This document shows, one piece after another, positions 24,119 through 31,743 of a DNA stretch of 47,616 nucleotides (the stretch's first letter is position 1; each line of letters begins with the position of its first letter). Position numbers and translations under genes: made by a program. The notes beneath the pieces are model-generated. The model was given only the letters and a program-made list of their open reading frames with translations, made no database searches and was not told the DNA's origin. The stretch spans positions 1 to 47,616 of the forward strand of contig DATDRW010000033.1 in NCBI GenBank assembly GCA_035291545.1, given 5' to 3'. Source of the stretch: UBA11373 sp035291545. Its GTDB lineage: Bacteria > Actinomycetota > Acidimicrobiia > Spongiisociales > UBA11373.

Positions 24119-24816
24119 TCGCCCACTCCGGTATCGCCTCGCGCCGGTCCGCCGAGGATCTGGTCCGGGCCGGACGGGTGACGGTCGACGGGGTGCCGGC
24201 TCACCTCGGCCAGAAGATCGAACCGGGCACCGCTCGAGTCGAGGTCGACGGCATTCCGCTCCCGGTGAAACCGGGGCTCGTCCACTACCTGGTGTACAAG
24301 CCGGTGGGCGTGGTGAGCACCGCCGACGATCCTCAGGGGCGGTCCACGGTGCTCGGACTGGTACCGGGGGACACCCGGGTCTATCCGGTCGGCCGCCTCG
24401 ACACCGACAGCGAGGGCCTGCTCATCGTGACCAATGACGGCGACCTGACCGCGGTGGTGACCCACCCCCGCTACGGCGTCACCAAGACGTACCTCGCCCG
24501 CGTCACCGGACACCCGGGCAAGACGGTCCTGAGCCGCCTGCTCGGTGGAATCGATCTCGACGATGGGCCGGCTCGCGCCCTCGCCGCCCGGGTGGTGGAT
24601 CGCAGCACCGACGCCACGCTGATCGAGATCGTTCTCGCCGAAGGGCGCAACCGCGAGGTGCGCCGGATGTTCTCGGCACTCGGTCACGAGGTGGAGGCGC
24701 TGGTGCGCACTGCCATCGGACCGATACGCGATCCCGCCCTCGCCCCGGGAACCTGGCGGCGTCTCAGCGCAACCGAGGTCCGCAGCCTGTATGCCGCCGC
24801 GGGATCGCAGTCATGA
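24097..24816 (+). CDS. rluB: RluB-type 23S rRNA pseudouridine synthase, probable ATC start
   Basis: A 239-residue enzyme with an N-terminal S4 domain (ERLQKLIAHSGIASRRSAED) and a pseudouridine synthase domain whose catalytic Asp is D102 in GRLDTDSEGLLIVTND; RNREVRRMF is the conserved C-terminal motif. No ATG, GTG or TTG lies in frame near the expected N-terminus. The ATC codon at 24097-24099 directly precedes the family start and follows a strong GGAGGAA (24088-24094) with a 4-nt gap to the core, so I place the start there. A CTG at 24115 is the next option. It is coupled to aroA by 4 bp. Confidence 0.85.
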   Translation: MERLQKLIAHSGIASRRSAEDLVRAGRVTVDGVPAHLGQKIEPGTARVEVDGIPLPVKPGLVHYLVYKPVGVVSTADDPQGRSTVLGLVPGDTRVYPVGRLDTDSEGLLIVTNDGDLTAVVTHPRYGVTKTYLARVTGHPGKTVLSRLLGGIDLDDGPARALAARVVDRSTDATLIEIVLAEGRNREVRRMFSALGHEVEALVRTAIGPIRDPALAPGTWRRLSATEVRSLYAAAGSQS

Positions 24817-26084
24817 CCACCACCCGCACGTTTGTCGGCCCGGACGAACCGTTCCGCTCTACGGTGACGCTGCCCGGGGACAAGTCGCTCTCGCACCGGG
24901 CGCTCGTCCTCGCGGCGATGGCGCCGGGGAAGTCTCACATCGCCCGGGTGGGGCCCGGCGCCGACATCGCCTCCACGGTCACCTGCCTCCGCTGCTTCGG
25001 TGTCGTGGTGGACGGCACGACGGTTCGATCCCGGGGGGTCGGGGGCTGGGAGCCATCCGTGGGGATGCTCGATGCGGGCAACTCCGCGAGCACCCTGCGC
25101 ATGATCGCCGGTGCCGCCGCCGGGCGGCCCTTCACCACGGTGCTCGGCGGGGATGCCTCGCTCCTTCGCCGCCCGATGCGCCGTCTCGCGGAGCCGCTGG
25201 CTGCGCTCGGAGCCGCGATCGTGGTCTCGGAGGACGGGACCGCACCGGTCACCGTACGGGGGGCTGCCCTCCGCGGCGCCCAGGTCACGATCCCCGTGGC
25301 CAGCGCCCAAGTCCGCACCGCATTCGCCTTCGCCGCCCTCCAGGCCGACGGGGAGAGCGGTCTCGACTCGCCACCAGGCTTCCGCGACCACACCGAGCGC
25401 TGGCTCACCGCCCTCGGCCTGGGGACGCCGAGCGGACCCACCGCCTTCCGCATCCGGCCGGGGATCGTCCCGGAACTCGAGCTTTCGATCCCCGGCGATC
25501 CCTCGTCGGCGGGGTTCTTGTGGGCGGCCGCCGCGCTGACGCCGTCGCGGGTGACCACCCCGGGCGTCTCGCTCAACCCGGGCCGGATCGGGTTGCTCGA
25601 GGTGATCGCCGCCATGGGAGCATCGGTCGAGATCGCCACCGCCGGCGACATCCTCGGCGACCCGGTGGGAACGGTCACGGTGCAGGGGCCGGTACTCCGC
25701 GGCACCCGCGTCACCGGAGCGCTCACCGTCCGCACCCTCGACGAGCTCCCCCTGGTGGGAGTGCTCGCCGCCGTTGCCGAGGGCGAGACCACGGTCACCG
25801 GGGCACGGGAGCTGCGGGCCAAAGAGAGTGACCGCATCGCCGCCACCGTCGCGCTCGTCACCGCCCTCGGAGGGAGCGCCGAGGCGTCGGCCGATGGGTT
25901 CTCGGTCCGCGGGTCGGGGCTCTGCCCGGGTCTATTCGACGCCGGGGGAGATCACCGCATGGCGATGAGCGCCGCGGTCGCCGCCACCGCCGCCGGTACC
26001 GTCCGGGTGATCGGCGTGGAGACGGCCGCCGTCTCCTGGCCGGGGTTTGCCGAAACACTGGAGCGGGTGTGGTCGTCGCGATAG
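24813..26084 (+). CDS. aroA: EPSP synthase (3-phosphoshikimate 1-carboxyvinyltransferase)
   Basis: A 423-residue shikimate-pathway enzyme joining PEP to shikimate-3-phosphate. TLPGDKSLSHRAL (Lys 24) is the S3P-binding start, LDAGNSASTLRMIAG the PEP/phosphate loop, GGDASLLRRPM and the ASAQVRTAF segment follow, then TVRTLDELPLV and ELRAKESDRI, GGDHRMAMS. In the phosphate loop the residue equal to E. coli Gly96 is Ala (A92), and SAQVRT replaces the usual SAQ-x-KS/T. Both resemble class II enzymes, which can be glyphosate tolerant. It overlaps rluB by 4 bp and cmk by 16 bp. Confidence 0.94.
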   Translation: MTTTRTFVGPDEPFRSTVTLPGDKSLSHRALVLAAMAPGKSHIARVGPGADIASTVTCLRCFGVVVDGTTVRSRGVGGWEPSVGMLDAGNSASTLRMIAGAAAGRPFTTVLGGDASLLRRPMRRLAEPLAALGAAIVVSEDGTAPVTVRGAALRGAQVTIPVASAQVRTAFAFAALQADGESGLDSPPGFRDHTERWLTALGLGTPSGPTAFRIRPGIVPELELSIPGDPSSAGFLWAAAALTPSRVTTPGVSLNPGRIGLLEVIAAMGASVEIATAGDILGDPVGTVTVQGPVLRGTRVTGALTVRTLDELPLVGVLAAVAEGETTVTGARELRAKESDRIAATVALVTALGGSAEASADGFSVRGSGLCPGLFDAGGDHRMAMSAAVAATAAGTVRVIGVETAAVSWPGFAETLERVWSSR

Positions 26085-26716
26085 ACGGACCGAGCGGGGT
26101 GGGGAAGAGCACGGCTGCCCGCGCCGCTGCCGCCGCGCTCGGCATCCCGCATCTCGACACGGGCGTGTACTACCGCCTCGCCACGCTGATCTGCCTCGTC
26201 GCCGGTGTCGACCCCGGCGACGACGCCGGCGTGCTGGCTGCTCTCGAGGGGGTAGAGATCGACTTCGGGCCCGAGGGGAGGATCCTCCTCGATGGAGTCG
26301 ACGTGTCCGAGCGCCTGCGCGCCCCGGACGTCACCGGAGCCGTGAGCCTGGTTTCGGCGCACCCGCTGGTGCGTGCCGCACTCGTGGGAATGCAGCGTGC
26401 CTGGGTGGCGGCGCGCGGCGGCGATGCCGTGGTCGAGGGCCGGGACATCGGGACCGTCGTGTTCCCCGATGCCCCGGTGAAGGTGTTCCTCACCGCCGAT
26501 GTCACCGTCCGTGCCCGGCGCCGGGCACGGGACGCCGAAGCCGCGGGAGCGGACCTCGACGACCTGGCGGCCCAGATCATGCGCCGCGACCATCTCGATT
26601 CCTCCCGCGCCGCCTCTCCGCTGCGGCCTGCCGACGACGCGGTGATCATCGACACCTCGCACGTCTCTACCGCCGAGGTCGTGCGTCGGATCCTCGACCT
26701 GGTGGGAGCGGTCTAG
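26069..26716 (+). CDS. cmk: Cytidylate kinase
   Basis: A 215-residue kinase converting (d)CMP to (d)CDP. The P-loop is GPSGVGKST (residues 7-15), followed by LDTGVYYRLAT (usually LDTGAMYR), the NMP-binding insert, VVEGRDIGTVVFPDAPVKVF and the lid RRRARDAEAAG. GTG 26069 lies 16 bp inside aroA. The arrangement aroA-cmk is seen in many bacteria. The 3' end overlaps the convergent ispH by 50 bp. Confidence 0.94.
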   Translation: MVVAIDGPSGVGKSTAARAAAAALGIPHLDTGVYYRLATLICLVAGVDPGDDAGVLAALEGVEIDFGPEGRILLDGVDVSERLRAPDVTGAVSLVSAHPLVRAALVGMQRAWVAARGGDAVVEGRDIGTVVFPDAPVKVFLTADVTVRARRRARDAEAAGADLDDLAAQIMRRDHLDSSRAASPLRPADDAVIIDTSHVSTAEVVRRILDLVGAV

Positions 26717-27776
26717 TTCCCCGTCCCGTGGCACCGGCGAGGAGCTCGAGCGCCCGGGCGGCGTCCCAGGCCCGGTCCTCGTCGAGCGGCCCGGGACGAC
26801 CCGGCGTGCGGCAGCCCACCCCTCCCTCCACGGCCGCCTGGAGGGCGCCGATAAAGCCCCGCAGCCGGGGTGGGGGAGGGAAGTACTCGCCTTCTTCGGT
26901 CACCCGCACCACCTCCACACCGCGGACCGGAGCCACCGCTGCGATGACGGCGCGAACCGATGCATCCGGCGCCGAGGCCCCGGCGGTGACTCCGACCACG
27001 GACGCTCCGGCGAGCCATGCCGCCTCGATGGAGTCCGGTCCCTCGACCCGGTAGGCCGGCACCCCGTGCGACCGTGCCACGCGGACGAGGGCCTGCGTGT
27101 TCGAGGAGTTCTCCGATCCCACCACCAGCACGAGATCCGACCGCTCGGCGAGCGCAGTCACCGCTGCCTGGCGATTCGTGGTGGCGTAGCACAGGTCGGA
27201 CCGGCGAGCCGTCCACAAATCGGGAAACCGGGCGGCGGCCTCTGCGAGCACCGCCTCCCACTCGAACAACCCGAGCGTCGTCTGGGCGAGCAGCGCCACC
27301 CTCCGCGGGTCCGCGGCGTCGAACGCCCCCAACCCCACCCCGGGGTCGACGAGCCTCACCGCGTCGGGGGCCACCGCCATCGTTCCCACTGCCTCGTCGT
27401 GGCCCTCGTGCCCGACATAGATGACGGTGTAACCCTCCTCGGCCCGGCGTCCCACCTCGTGGTGCACCTTGGTGACGAGGGGACACACGGCATCGACCAT
27501 CACCGCACTCGTCCTCTCCGCGGCGGCGGTCACCTCCGGTGCCGAACCGTGGGCCGAGAGCATGATGGGAGCGCCTGCCGGCACCTCGGCGATCGAGTCG
27601 ACGAAGACGACTCCGGCGCGGCGGAAGATCGAAACGACGGCTGCGTTGTGCACGATCTCGTGGTAGCAGTACACCGGCGGCTCGAAGACGCCCACCATCC
27701 ACGTCAGCGCCTTGATCGCCATCTCGACCCCGGCACAGAAGCCGCGGGGCTCTGCGAGGAGCACACTGTCGACCAC
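26667..27776 (-). CDS. ispH: IspH, HMBPP reductase (4Fe-4S)
   Basis: A 369-residue enzyme of the last MEP-pathway step, giving IPP and DMAPP. Cluster-binding Cys are C14 (EPRGFCAGVEMAI), C98 (DAVCPLVTKVH) and C196 (SDLCYATTNRQ); HEIVHN, LSAHGSAPEV, GHEGHDEAVGT, SENSSNTQ and TAGASAPD complete the family pattern. I chose GTG 27776 because TACCAT stands 6 nt before it; GTG 27764 is an alternative. The C-terminus after RLRGFIGAL is about 45-60 residues longer than usual, Gly/Pro/Arg rich, and antisense to the cmk end. It is divergent from der. Confidence 0.93.
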   Translation of the reverse strand: MVDSVLLAEPRGFCAGVEMAIKALTWMVGVFEPPVYCYHEIVHNAAVVSIFRRAGVVFVDSIAEVPAGAPIMLSAHGSAPEVTAAAERTSAVMVDAVCPLVTKVHHEVGRRAEEGYTVIYVGHEGHDEAVGTMAVAPDAVRLVDPGVGLGAFDAADPRRVALLAQTTLGLFEWEAVLAEAAARFPDLWTARRSDLCYATTNRQAAVTALAERSDLVLVVGSENSSNTQALVRVARSHGVPAYRVEGPDSIEAAWLAGASVVGVTAGASAPDASVRAVIAAVAPVRGVEVVRVTEEGEYFPPPPRLRGFIGALQAAVEGGVGCRTPGRPGPLDEDRAWDAARALELLAGATGRGTRPLPPGRGSDARPRR

Positions 27777-27782
27777 CGGGGC

Positions 27783-27788
27783 ATGGTA
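27783..27788 (-). promoter_or_regulatory. -10 element for ispH (leaderless)
   Basis: On the minus strand TACCAT lies 6 nt before GTG 27776. With the der hexamer on the other strand it makes a divergent promoter of under 50 bp. Confidence 0.5.
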
Positions 27789-27812
27789 GGGATGCGGCGG
27801 TGACAGGCTCCC

Positions 27813-27818
27813 TATCCT
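27813..27818 (+). promoter_or_regulatory. -10 element for der (leaderless)
   Basis: TATCCT lies 6 nt before GTG 27825, leaving no room for a Shine-Dalgarno sequence. Confidence 0.5.
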
Positions 27819-27824
27819 GCCTGG

Positions 27825-29144
27825 GTGAGCAGCATCCCCGTCGTCGCCGTCATCGGCCGCCCCAACGTGGGCAAGTCCACGCTGGTCAACCGGGTGCTCA
27901 AGCGTCGGGCGGCGGTGGTTGCCGCACGGCCCGGCGTGACCCGCGACCGGCGCGAATTCGACGCCGATTGGGCCGGCCGCCGATTCGTCATCGTCGACAC
28001 CGGCGGCTGGGACACGACCGGGGACGCCCTGACCGCAGACGTCCGCCAGCAGGCGGAGGCGGCGGTCACCGCCGCCGACGTCGTCGTGGTGGTCACCGAC
28101 GCCACCACCCCGGTGGGGGAGGACGATGTGGCGGTTTCCCGCATCGTGCAGCGTTCCGGCGCCCCCTTCCTCCTCGCCGCCAACAAGGCGGACGGCCCTG
28201 CGGTGGACCCGCACCTCGGGCACCTGTGGAGCCTCGGTCTCGGGGAGCCGCACCCGGTCAGCGCGCTCCACGGTCGCAATGTGGGCGACCTGCTCGACCT
28301 GATCGTGGCTCTGCTCCCCGAGGAGGGTGACCGCCCCGCCTCACCCGAACTCCCCACCCTCGCCATCCTGGGAAGACCGAACGTGGGGAAGTCGACGCTG
28401 CTCAACCGGCTCGCAGGGGAGGAGCGAGTGCTGGTGAGCCCGGAACCGGGCACCACCCGGGACCCGATCGACACGGTGATCGAACTCGACGGCGCCCACT
28501 ATCGGGTGGTCGACACGGCCGGGATCCGCCGCGCCTCTCGTATCGACTCCGCTGCCGAGTCGTTCTCGGTGGAGCGCGCCCGGCTGGTGCTGGCTGAGAC
28601 CGACCTCTCCCTCCTCGTCATCGATGGGACGCAGGGCGTCACCCACCAGGAGCAGCGGCTCGCCGAAGAGATCGTCGAGTCCGGATCCGCCCTCATCGTC
28701 CTCGTCAACAAATGGGACATCACCGACGCCGAGCAGAAGGAACGCACCGTAGAGGACGTCGGGGATCGACTGGCGTTCGTCTCCTGGGCACCGGTGTTGC
28801 GAATCGCCGCCCGCACCGGCGCCCGGATGCAGCGCCTCGGGTCTGCGATCGCCGAGGTGCTCGCCTCCCGGGAAAAGCGCATCTCCACACCCGAGCTCAA
28901 CCGGCGGATCATCACCTGGCAGGAGGCACACCCGGCACCAACTCGGGGAGGGCGTCGCGGCCGCATCCTCTATGCGGTCCAGGTGGGCACCGCACCTCCC
29001 ACGATCGTCCTCTTCGTACGAGGCGGTGAGATCGGACCCGACTACCTGCGGTTCCTCGAGGGCCGCCTCCGGGAGCACGACGCGTTCATGGGCACACCGA
29101 TACGCTTGGTGGCCCGGAGACGCCAAACGAGGGAGCTGCGGTGA
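27825..29144 (+). CDS. der: Der (EngA), double-GTPase ribosome assembly factor
   Basis: A 439-residue protein with two GTPase domains and a KH-like C-terminal domain. Domain 1 has IGRPNVGKST (10-19), VTRDR, DTGGWD and NKAD; domain 2 has LGRPNVGKST, GTTRDPID, DTAGIRR and NKWD. The KH-like end includes TPELNRRIITWQEAHPAP and RGRILYAVQVG. Der is needed for 50S subunit maturation. It starts at GTG 27825 behind a leaderless-type promoter and its stop overlaps the next small gene by 4 bp. In M. tuberculosis der (Rv1713) also follows cmk. Confidence 0.96.
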   Translation: MSSIPVVAVIGRPNVGKSTLVNRVLKRRAAVVAARPGVTRDRREFDADWAGRRFVIVDTGGWDTTGDALTADVRQQAEAAVTAADVVVVVTDATTPVGEDDVAVSRIVQRSGAPFLLAANKADGPAVDPHLGHLWSLGLGEPHPVSALHGRNVGDLLDLIVALLPEEGDRPASPELPTLAILGRPNVGKSTLLNRLAGEERVLVSPEPGTTRDPIDTVIELDGAHYRVVDTAGIRRASRIDSAAESFSVERARLVLAETDLSLLVIDGTQGVTHQEQRLAEEIVESGSALIVLVNKWDITDAEQKERTVEDVGDRLAFVSWAPVLRIAARTGARMQRLGSAIAEVLASREKRISTPELNRRIITWQEAHPAPTRGGRRGRILYAVQVGTAPPTIVLFVRGGEIGPDYLRFLEGRLREHDAFMGTPIRLVARRRQTRELR

Positions 29145-29476
29145 GTCAGCAGGAGCGCTTCGCATCGGCGGCAGAGCGTGCTCGACGCGGGTGTCCCGCG
29201 GAGATCGCGGTGATGGGTCCCGAGGCGGCGGTCAAGGCCGTCTTCTACCACGGAATCCAGGGCATTGCCGACCCCGATGAGCGGACGCGGCTCGTCGCCG
29301 AGCGCCGCGAGGAAACCGAGCGTGACGTCGACCTGCTCAGGCTGGCGTCGGACCTAGTCATCGACGCCGTCGTCGAACCATCACGGCTCCGCGACGGACT
29401 GCTCACCCGGCTGGCCTGCGCCTCGAACAAGGATCGGTTCTTCTCGGATCGCCGTCATGGCTTCCCGCCGGTATGA
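29141..29476 (+). CDS. Orphan C-terminal fragment of a biotin-dependent carboxyltransferase (acyl-CoA carboxylase beta type)
   Basis: A 111-residue frame whose residues ~19-111 look like the extreme C-terminus of an acyl-CoA carboxylase carboxyltransferase subunit: AEIAVMGPEAAVKAVFY, then a helical segment with ADPDERTRLVAERREE, LASDLVIDAVVEPSRLRDGL and a final RRHGFPPV. Full-length subunits are about 500 residues, so roughly four fifths, including both CoA-binding and carboxybiotin sites of the N-terminal lobe, are missing. It has its own GTG start coupled to der (GTGA) and its stop couples to the next gene (ATGA), so it seems to be translated. It may be a decayed paralogue or a repurposed scaffold. 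Confidence 0.65.
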   Translation: MSQQERFASAAERARRGCPAEIAVMGPEAAVKAVFYHGIQGIADPDERTRLVAERREETERDVDLLRLASDLVIDAVVEPSRLRDGLLTRLACASNKDRFFSDRRHGFPPV

Positions 29477-29595
29477 CCGACCCCCACGGCGCTCCCGCCC
29501 CGATCGGCTTCCGGATCGTGATCGCCGCCGCCCTGATCTATCTCGCGGTGCGCCTCGGCGAAGCCGTCGTCTGGCTGGTGGACCGGCTTCGATAG
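29473..29595 (+). CDS. 40-residue predicted single-pass membrane protein
   Basis: A frame of 40 codons starting at ATG 29473, which overlaps the stop of the preceding gene by ATGA, and ending at TAG 29593-29595, 12 bases before the tRNA. The sequence is MTDPHGAPAPIGF followed by one hydrophobic helix (IVIAAALIYLAVRLGEAVVW) and a short LVDRLR end. The coupling and the clean hydrophobic segment favour a real membrane microprotein; no family is recognised. Confidence 0.5.
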   Translation: MTDPHGAPAPIGFRIVIAAALIYLAVRLGEAVVWLVDRLR

Positions 29596-29607
29596 GATTC
29601 ACCGCCG

Positions 29608-29685
29608 CGGGCTGTGGCGCAGCTTGGTTAGCGCGCTTGACTGGGGGTCAAGAGGTCGCCGGTTCAAATCCGGCCAGCCCGACCA
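29608..29685 (+). tRNA. tRNA-Pro (anticodon GGG), CCA encoded
   Basis: A full cloverleaf can be folded. Acceptor arm CGGGCTG (29608-29614) pairs with CAGCCCG, and the discriminator A29682 is followed by an encoded CCA. The anticodon stem CTTGA/TCAAG encloses CTGGGGG with anticodon GGG at 29643-29645, and the T arm is GCCGG-TTCAAAT-CCGGC. It reads Pro codons CCC/CCU. Bases 29638-29683 are repeated exactly at 32969-33014, marking the gene as an insertion site. Confidence 0.95.
29638..29683 (+). repeat. Left copy of 46-bp direct repeat inside tRNA-Pro (attL-like)
   Basis: Identical over 46 bp to 32969-33014. It spans the anticodon loop, variable region, T arm and 3' acceptor strand of the tRNA, the portion normally shared between attB and attP of tRNA-targeting elements. 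The tRNA remains intact at this end. Confidence 0.85.
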
Positions 29686-29690
29686 CGGGA

Positions 29691-29712
29691 AGCCCCTGTA
29701 TTCACAGGGGTT
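29691..29712 (+). terminator. Strong hairpin just after tRNA-Pro
   Basis: AGCCCCTGT and ACAGGGGTT form a 9-bp stem (one G-T pair) with the loop ATTC. It starts 5 bases after the tRNA CCA. There is no U-tract, so it may end tRNA transcription in the actinobacterial manner or be an arm-type feature of the inserted element. Confidence 0.5.
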
Positions 29713-30244
29713 CCGCCGCGTCCAGGATCTAACAGCCACGCGGCCGACGCGTAGCTCACGCGTAGAATTCCGGCCCCGAATCCGACTTCGCCGTGTCGGA
29801 TCCGCGATCTCCTGACCGTGCTTCTCTCTTCTTTGCGGGCTATGCGGTCAACGAGGCAAGGCGTGTGAGCGGAAGGGAGCGGCACCTGCGTGAGCGAAGG
29901 CTTCCTATCCGTTGACCAGCCGCCAAGTCCTTTGTGGCCCCGGCGCCCGGGAGGCGTGGAGGTTCACGTCGGCTCTCCGACACGCTGAAAACCCGACCCT
30001 CCCCTGAGCCCCACCTCCTCCAGCAGGACGTTCATCCTGGGACCCCCGACACCTTGACTTCCAGGTGATCGGAGCGCGGCCGAGTCTCCTGCACCACAGG
30101 CGCACCTCGTGACCCCGCGATACACCCCGATGATTGGGGTTCCGGGCACCCCGGAGGCAACTCGACCGCTTGGCGTTTCCCGCGGTGAAACGAGGCGCTG
30201 GCCGCTCGGGTAGCCTCGCTGTCATCGGCACCGTGGGAGGTCGG
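29713..30244. other. Non-coding left part of the insertion
   Basis: No frame on either strand shows coding character and no repeat family is recognised. A TAGCCT hexamer at 30211-30216 and GGGAGG at 30235-30240 look like the promoter and ribosome-binding site of the truncated yccF-like frame that follows. Confidence 0.4.
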
Positions 30245-30499
30245 GTGAGGACGGCTGGCAACATCATCTGGCTGGCCCTCGGTTACTTCATGGCCAGCCT
30301 CAGAAACTACCGAACCATCTGGGTGCCGTGCGTGGTTGCTTCCCATTTCGTATTCAACACATCAGAGCGAGCGATCCTTTTCGAGATCAGGCACGACGCT
30401 GATCGCCTTCTGATCGCCCCATGCTTGGAGTTCGTGGAACGGGCGCGCGAACGCGCGGTTCGACAAGATCGTCTAGAGGAGAGGAGATCAACCCGATGA
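30245..30499 (+). pseudogene. Truncated YccF-like gene 5' end joined to unrelated sequence
   Basis: The first ~19 codons after GTG 30245 read VRTAGNIIWLALGYFMASL, resembling the N-terminal membrane segment of YccF proteins, with strong GC preference at third positions and a proper ribosome-binding site. From about 30302 the frame continues for 65 codons with no similarity to that family and with weaker codon bias, to a TGA at 30497-30499 that overlaps the thiolase ATG. I read it as a yccF start cut by a junction; the downstream part probably contains the thiolase promoter. YccF itself is normally ~120 residues with two helices. Confidence 0.4.
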
Positions 30500-31743
30500 G
30501 GAAGGTCGGAATCGTTGGCGCAGGCATCACTGAATGCCGGGGGCGATGGATCGAGGCGACCTACTGGGAGCTGTTCCAACAAGCAACGCGTCGCGCCTGC
30601 GAGGATGCCAAGGTGACGGTCGACGAGCTCGACTCGGTCGTCTACGGCATCTACAACGACATCTTTGAGCACCAGGCCATTCCGGAAAGCAGCCTGACGG
30701 GCCTTATCGGCATGGCCAACAAGCCCGGTACCCGCGTCACCAGCGGCGGGGCGACGGGCTTCTACGCGATGCGCACCGCAGTGATGGAGGTGGCCAGCGG
30801 CGTTTCGGACTGCGTGCTGTGCGTCGGGGGAGAGAAGGCGACCGACTGCTTCGATCCGCGGTCGAAGTCGGCGACGCCGATGGTGATCGACACGATCGCC
30901 AAGTCGTGGGACCCGTTCTACGAGTACCCACTGGGAGCCACCGCGAGCGATTCATACATGCAGATGTGCATGGGTTATGACGACACCTACCCCGGGGACA
31001 TCAGCGATTCCGACGTGCGCGCCAGGATGATCGAGATCTTGTGCCACTCCGGTAACCGTAATCCCTACGCGCAAAGACGCGAGGAGTCGGTGACGGTTGA
31101 CCAGGTCAAGGCCTCACGCTGGATCATCGCACCGTTCCTCCGGCTGCTCGAAGCGTGCATGTACACCGAGGGCGCCGGGGCGATCGTGTTCGCCAGCGAA
31201 GACAAAGCCAGGGAGATCGCGGAACGCACCGGCCAGCCGCCCATCTGGATCCGCGGCATCGGCGCGGCCAACGAGAGCTATTCGCCGGGCCGTGGCGGCA
31301 ACTACAAGCCGCTCAACCGCATCGCATCCGACCGCATCGCAGCCGAGCGAGCCTATCAGGCGGCCGGGGTGAAGCCCTCCGACATCAAGATCATCGAGGC
31401 CCACGACGCCTTTGTCGCCCAGCTCATGATCACCATGGGCGAGCTCGGCTTCGTCCCGATCGGCAAGACCCGCAAGCTGATCGACGAGGGGATCATGCTC
31501 GATCCAAAGGACCTGGCCGATGACGAAGCTCCCGGCGATGGGCAACTGTTGATCAATCCCTCCGGAGGGTTGATCTTCGGAGGCCATTTCGTCGGGGGTT
31601 CCAACATGTTCTCCACCTGGTCTTGCCGGCGCGAAATGATCAACCGCCAGATCCCACTCGGCCTGGTGCACGGAACCGGTGCCATCAACGCCTGCTTCGG
31701 CGGCGCGATGGTTCTCGAACTCGACGAGGGGGGTGCCCGATGA
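30496..31743 (+). CDS. SCP-x-type thiolase-like protein lacking the nucleophilic Cys
   Basis: A 415-residue thiolase-fold protein. It begins RKVGIVGAGITE as SCP-x/lipid-transfer thiolases do. At the canonical CxS/TG position it reads TSGGATGF, with Gly85 in place of the nucleophilic Cys. EAHDAF (H303) and NPSGGLIFGGHFVGG (H364, GHF instead of GHP) keep the other motifs. Thiolase-fold proteins paired with DUF35 proteins include true thiolases and also aldolases such as Ltp2 of steroid side-chain degradation, which lack the Cys. So a retro-aldol or other acyl-CoA reaction is likelier than classical thiolysis. ATG 30496 follows GAGGAG; the stop is coupled to the partner gene by ATGA. Confidence 0.82.
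   Translation: MRKVGIVGAGITECRGRWIEATYWELFQQATRRACEDAKVTVDELDSVVYGIYNDIFEHQAIPESSLTGLIGMANKPGTRVTSGGATGFYAMRTAVMEVASGVSDCVLCVGGEKATDCFDPRSKSATPMVIDTIAKSWDPFYEYPLGATASDSYMQMCMGYDDTYPGDISDSDVRARMIEILCHSGNRNPYAQRREESVTVDQVKASRWIIAPFLRLLEACMYTEGAGAIVFASEDKAREIAERTGQPPIWIRGIGAANESYSPGRGGNYKPLNRIASDRIAAERAYQAAGVKPSDIKIIEAHDAFVAQLMITMGELGFVPIGKTRKLIDEGIMLDPKDLADDEAPGDGQLLINPSGGLIFGGHFVGGSNMFSTWSCRREMINRQIPLGLVHGTGAINACFGGAMVLELDEGGAR

Noticed and set aside
27017..27803. Plus-strand open frames opposite ispH
   Set aside because: They are His/Arg-rich shadows of the ispH coding strand without start signals.
29905..30267. Minus-strand frames in the left part of the insertion as integrase remnants
   Set aside because: No tyrosine- or serine-recombinase motif (R...HxxR...Y or catalytic Ser region) can be seen, and composition looks non-coding.
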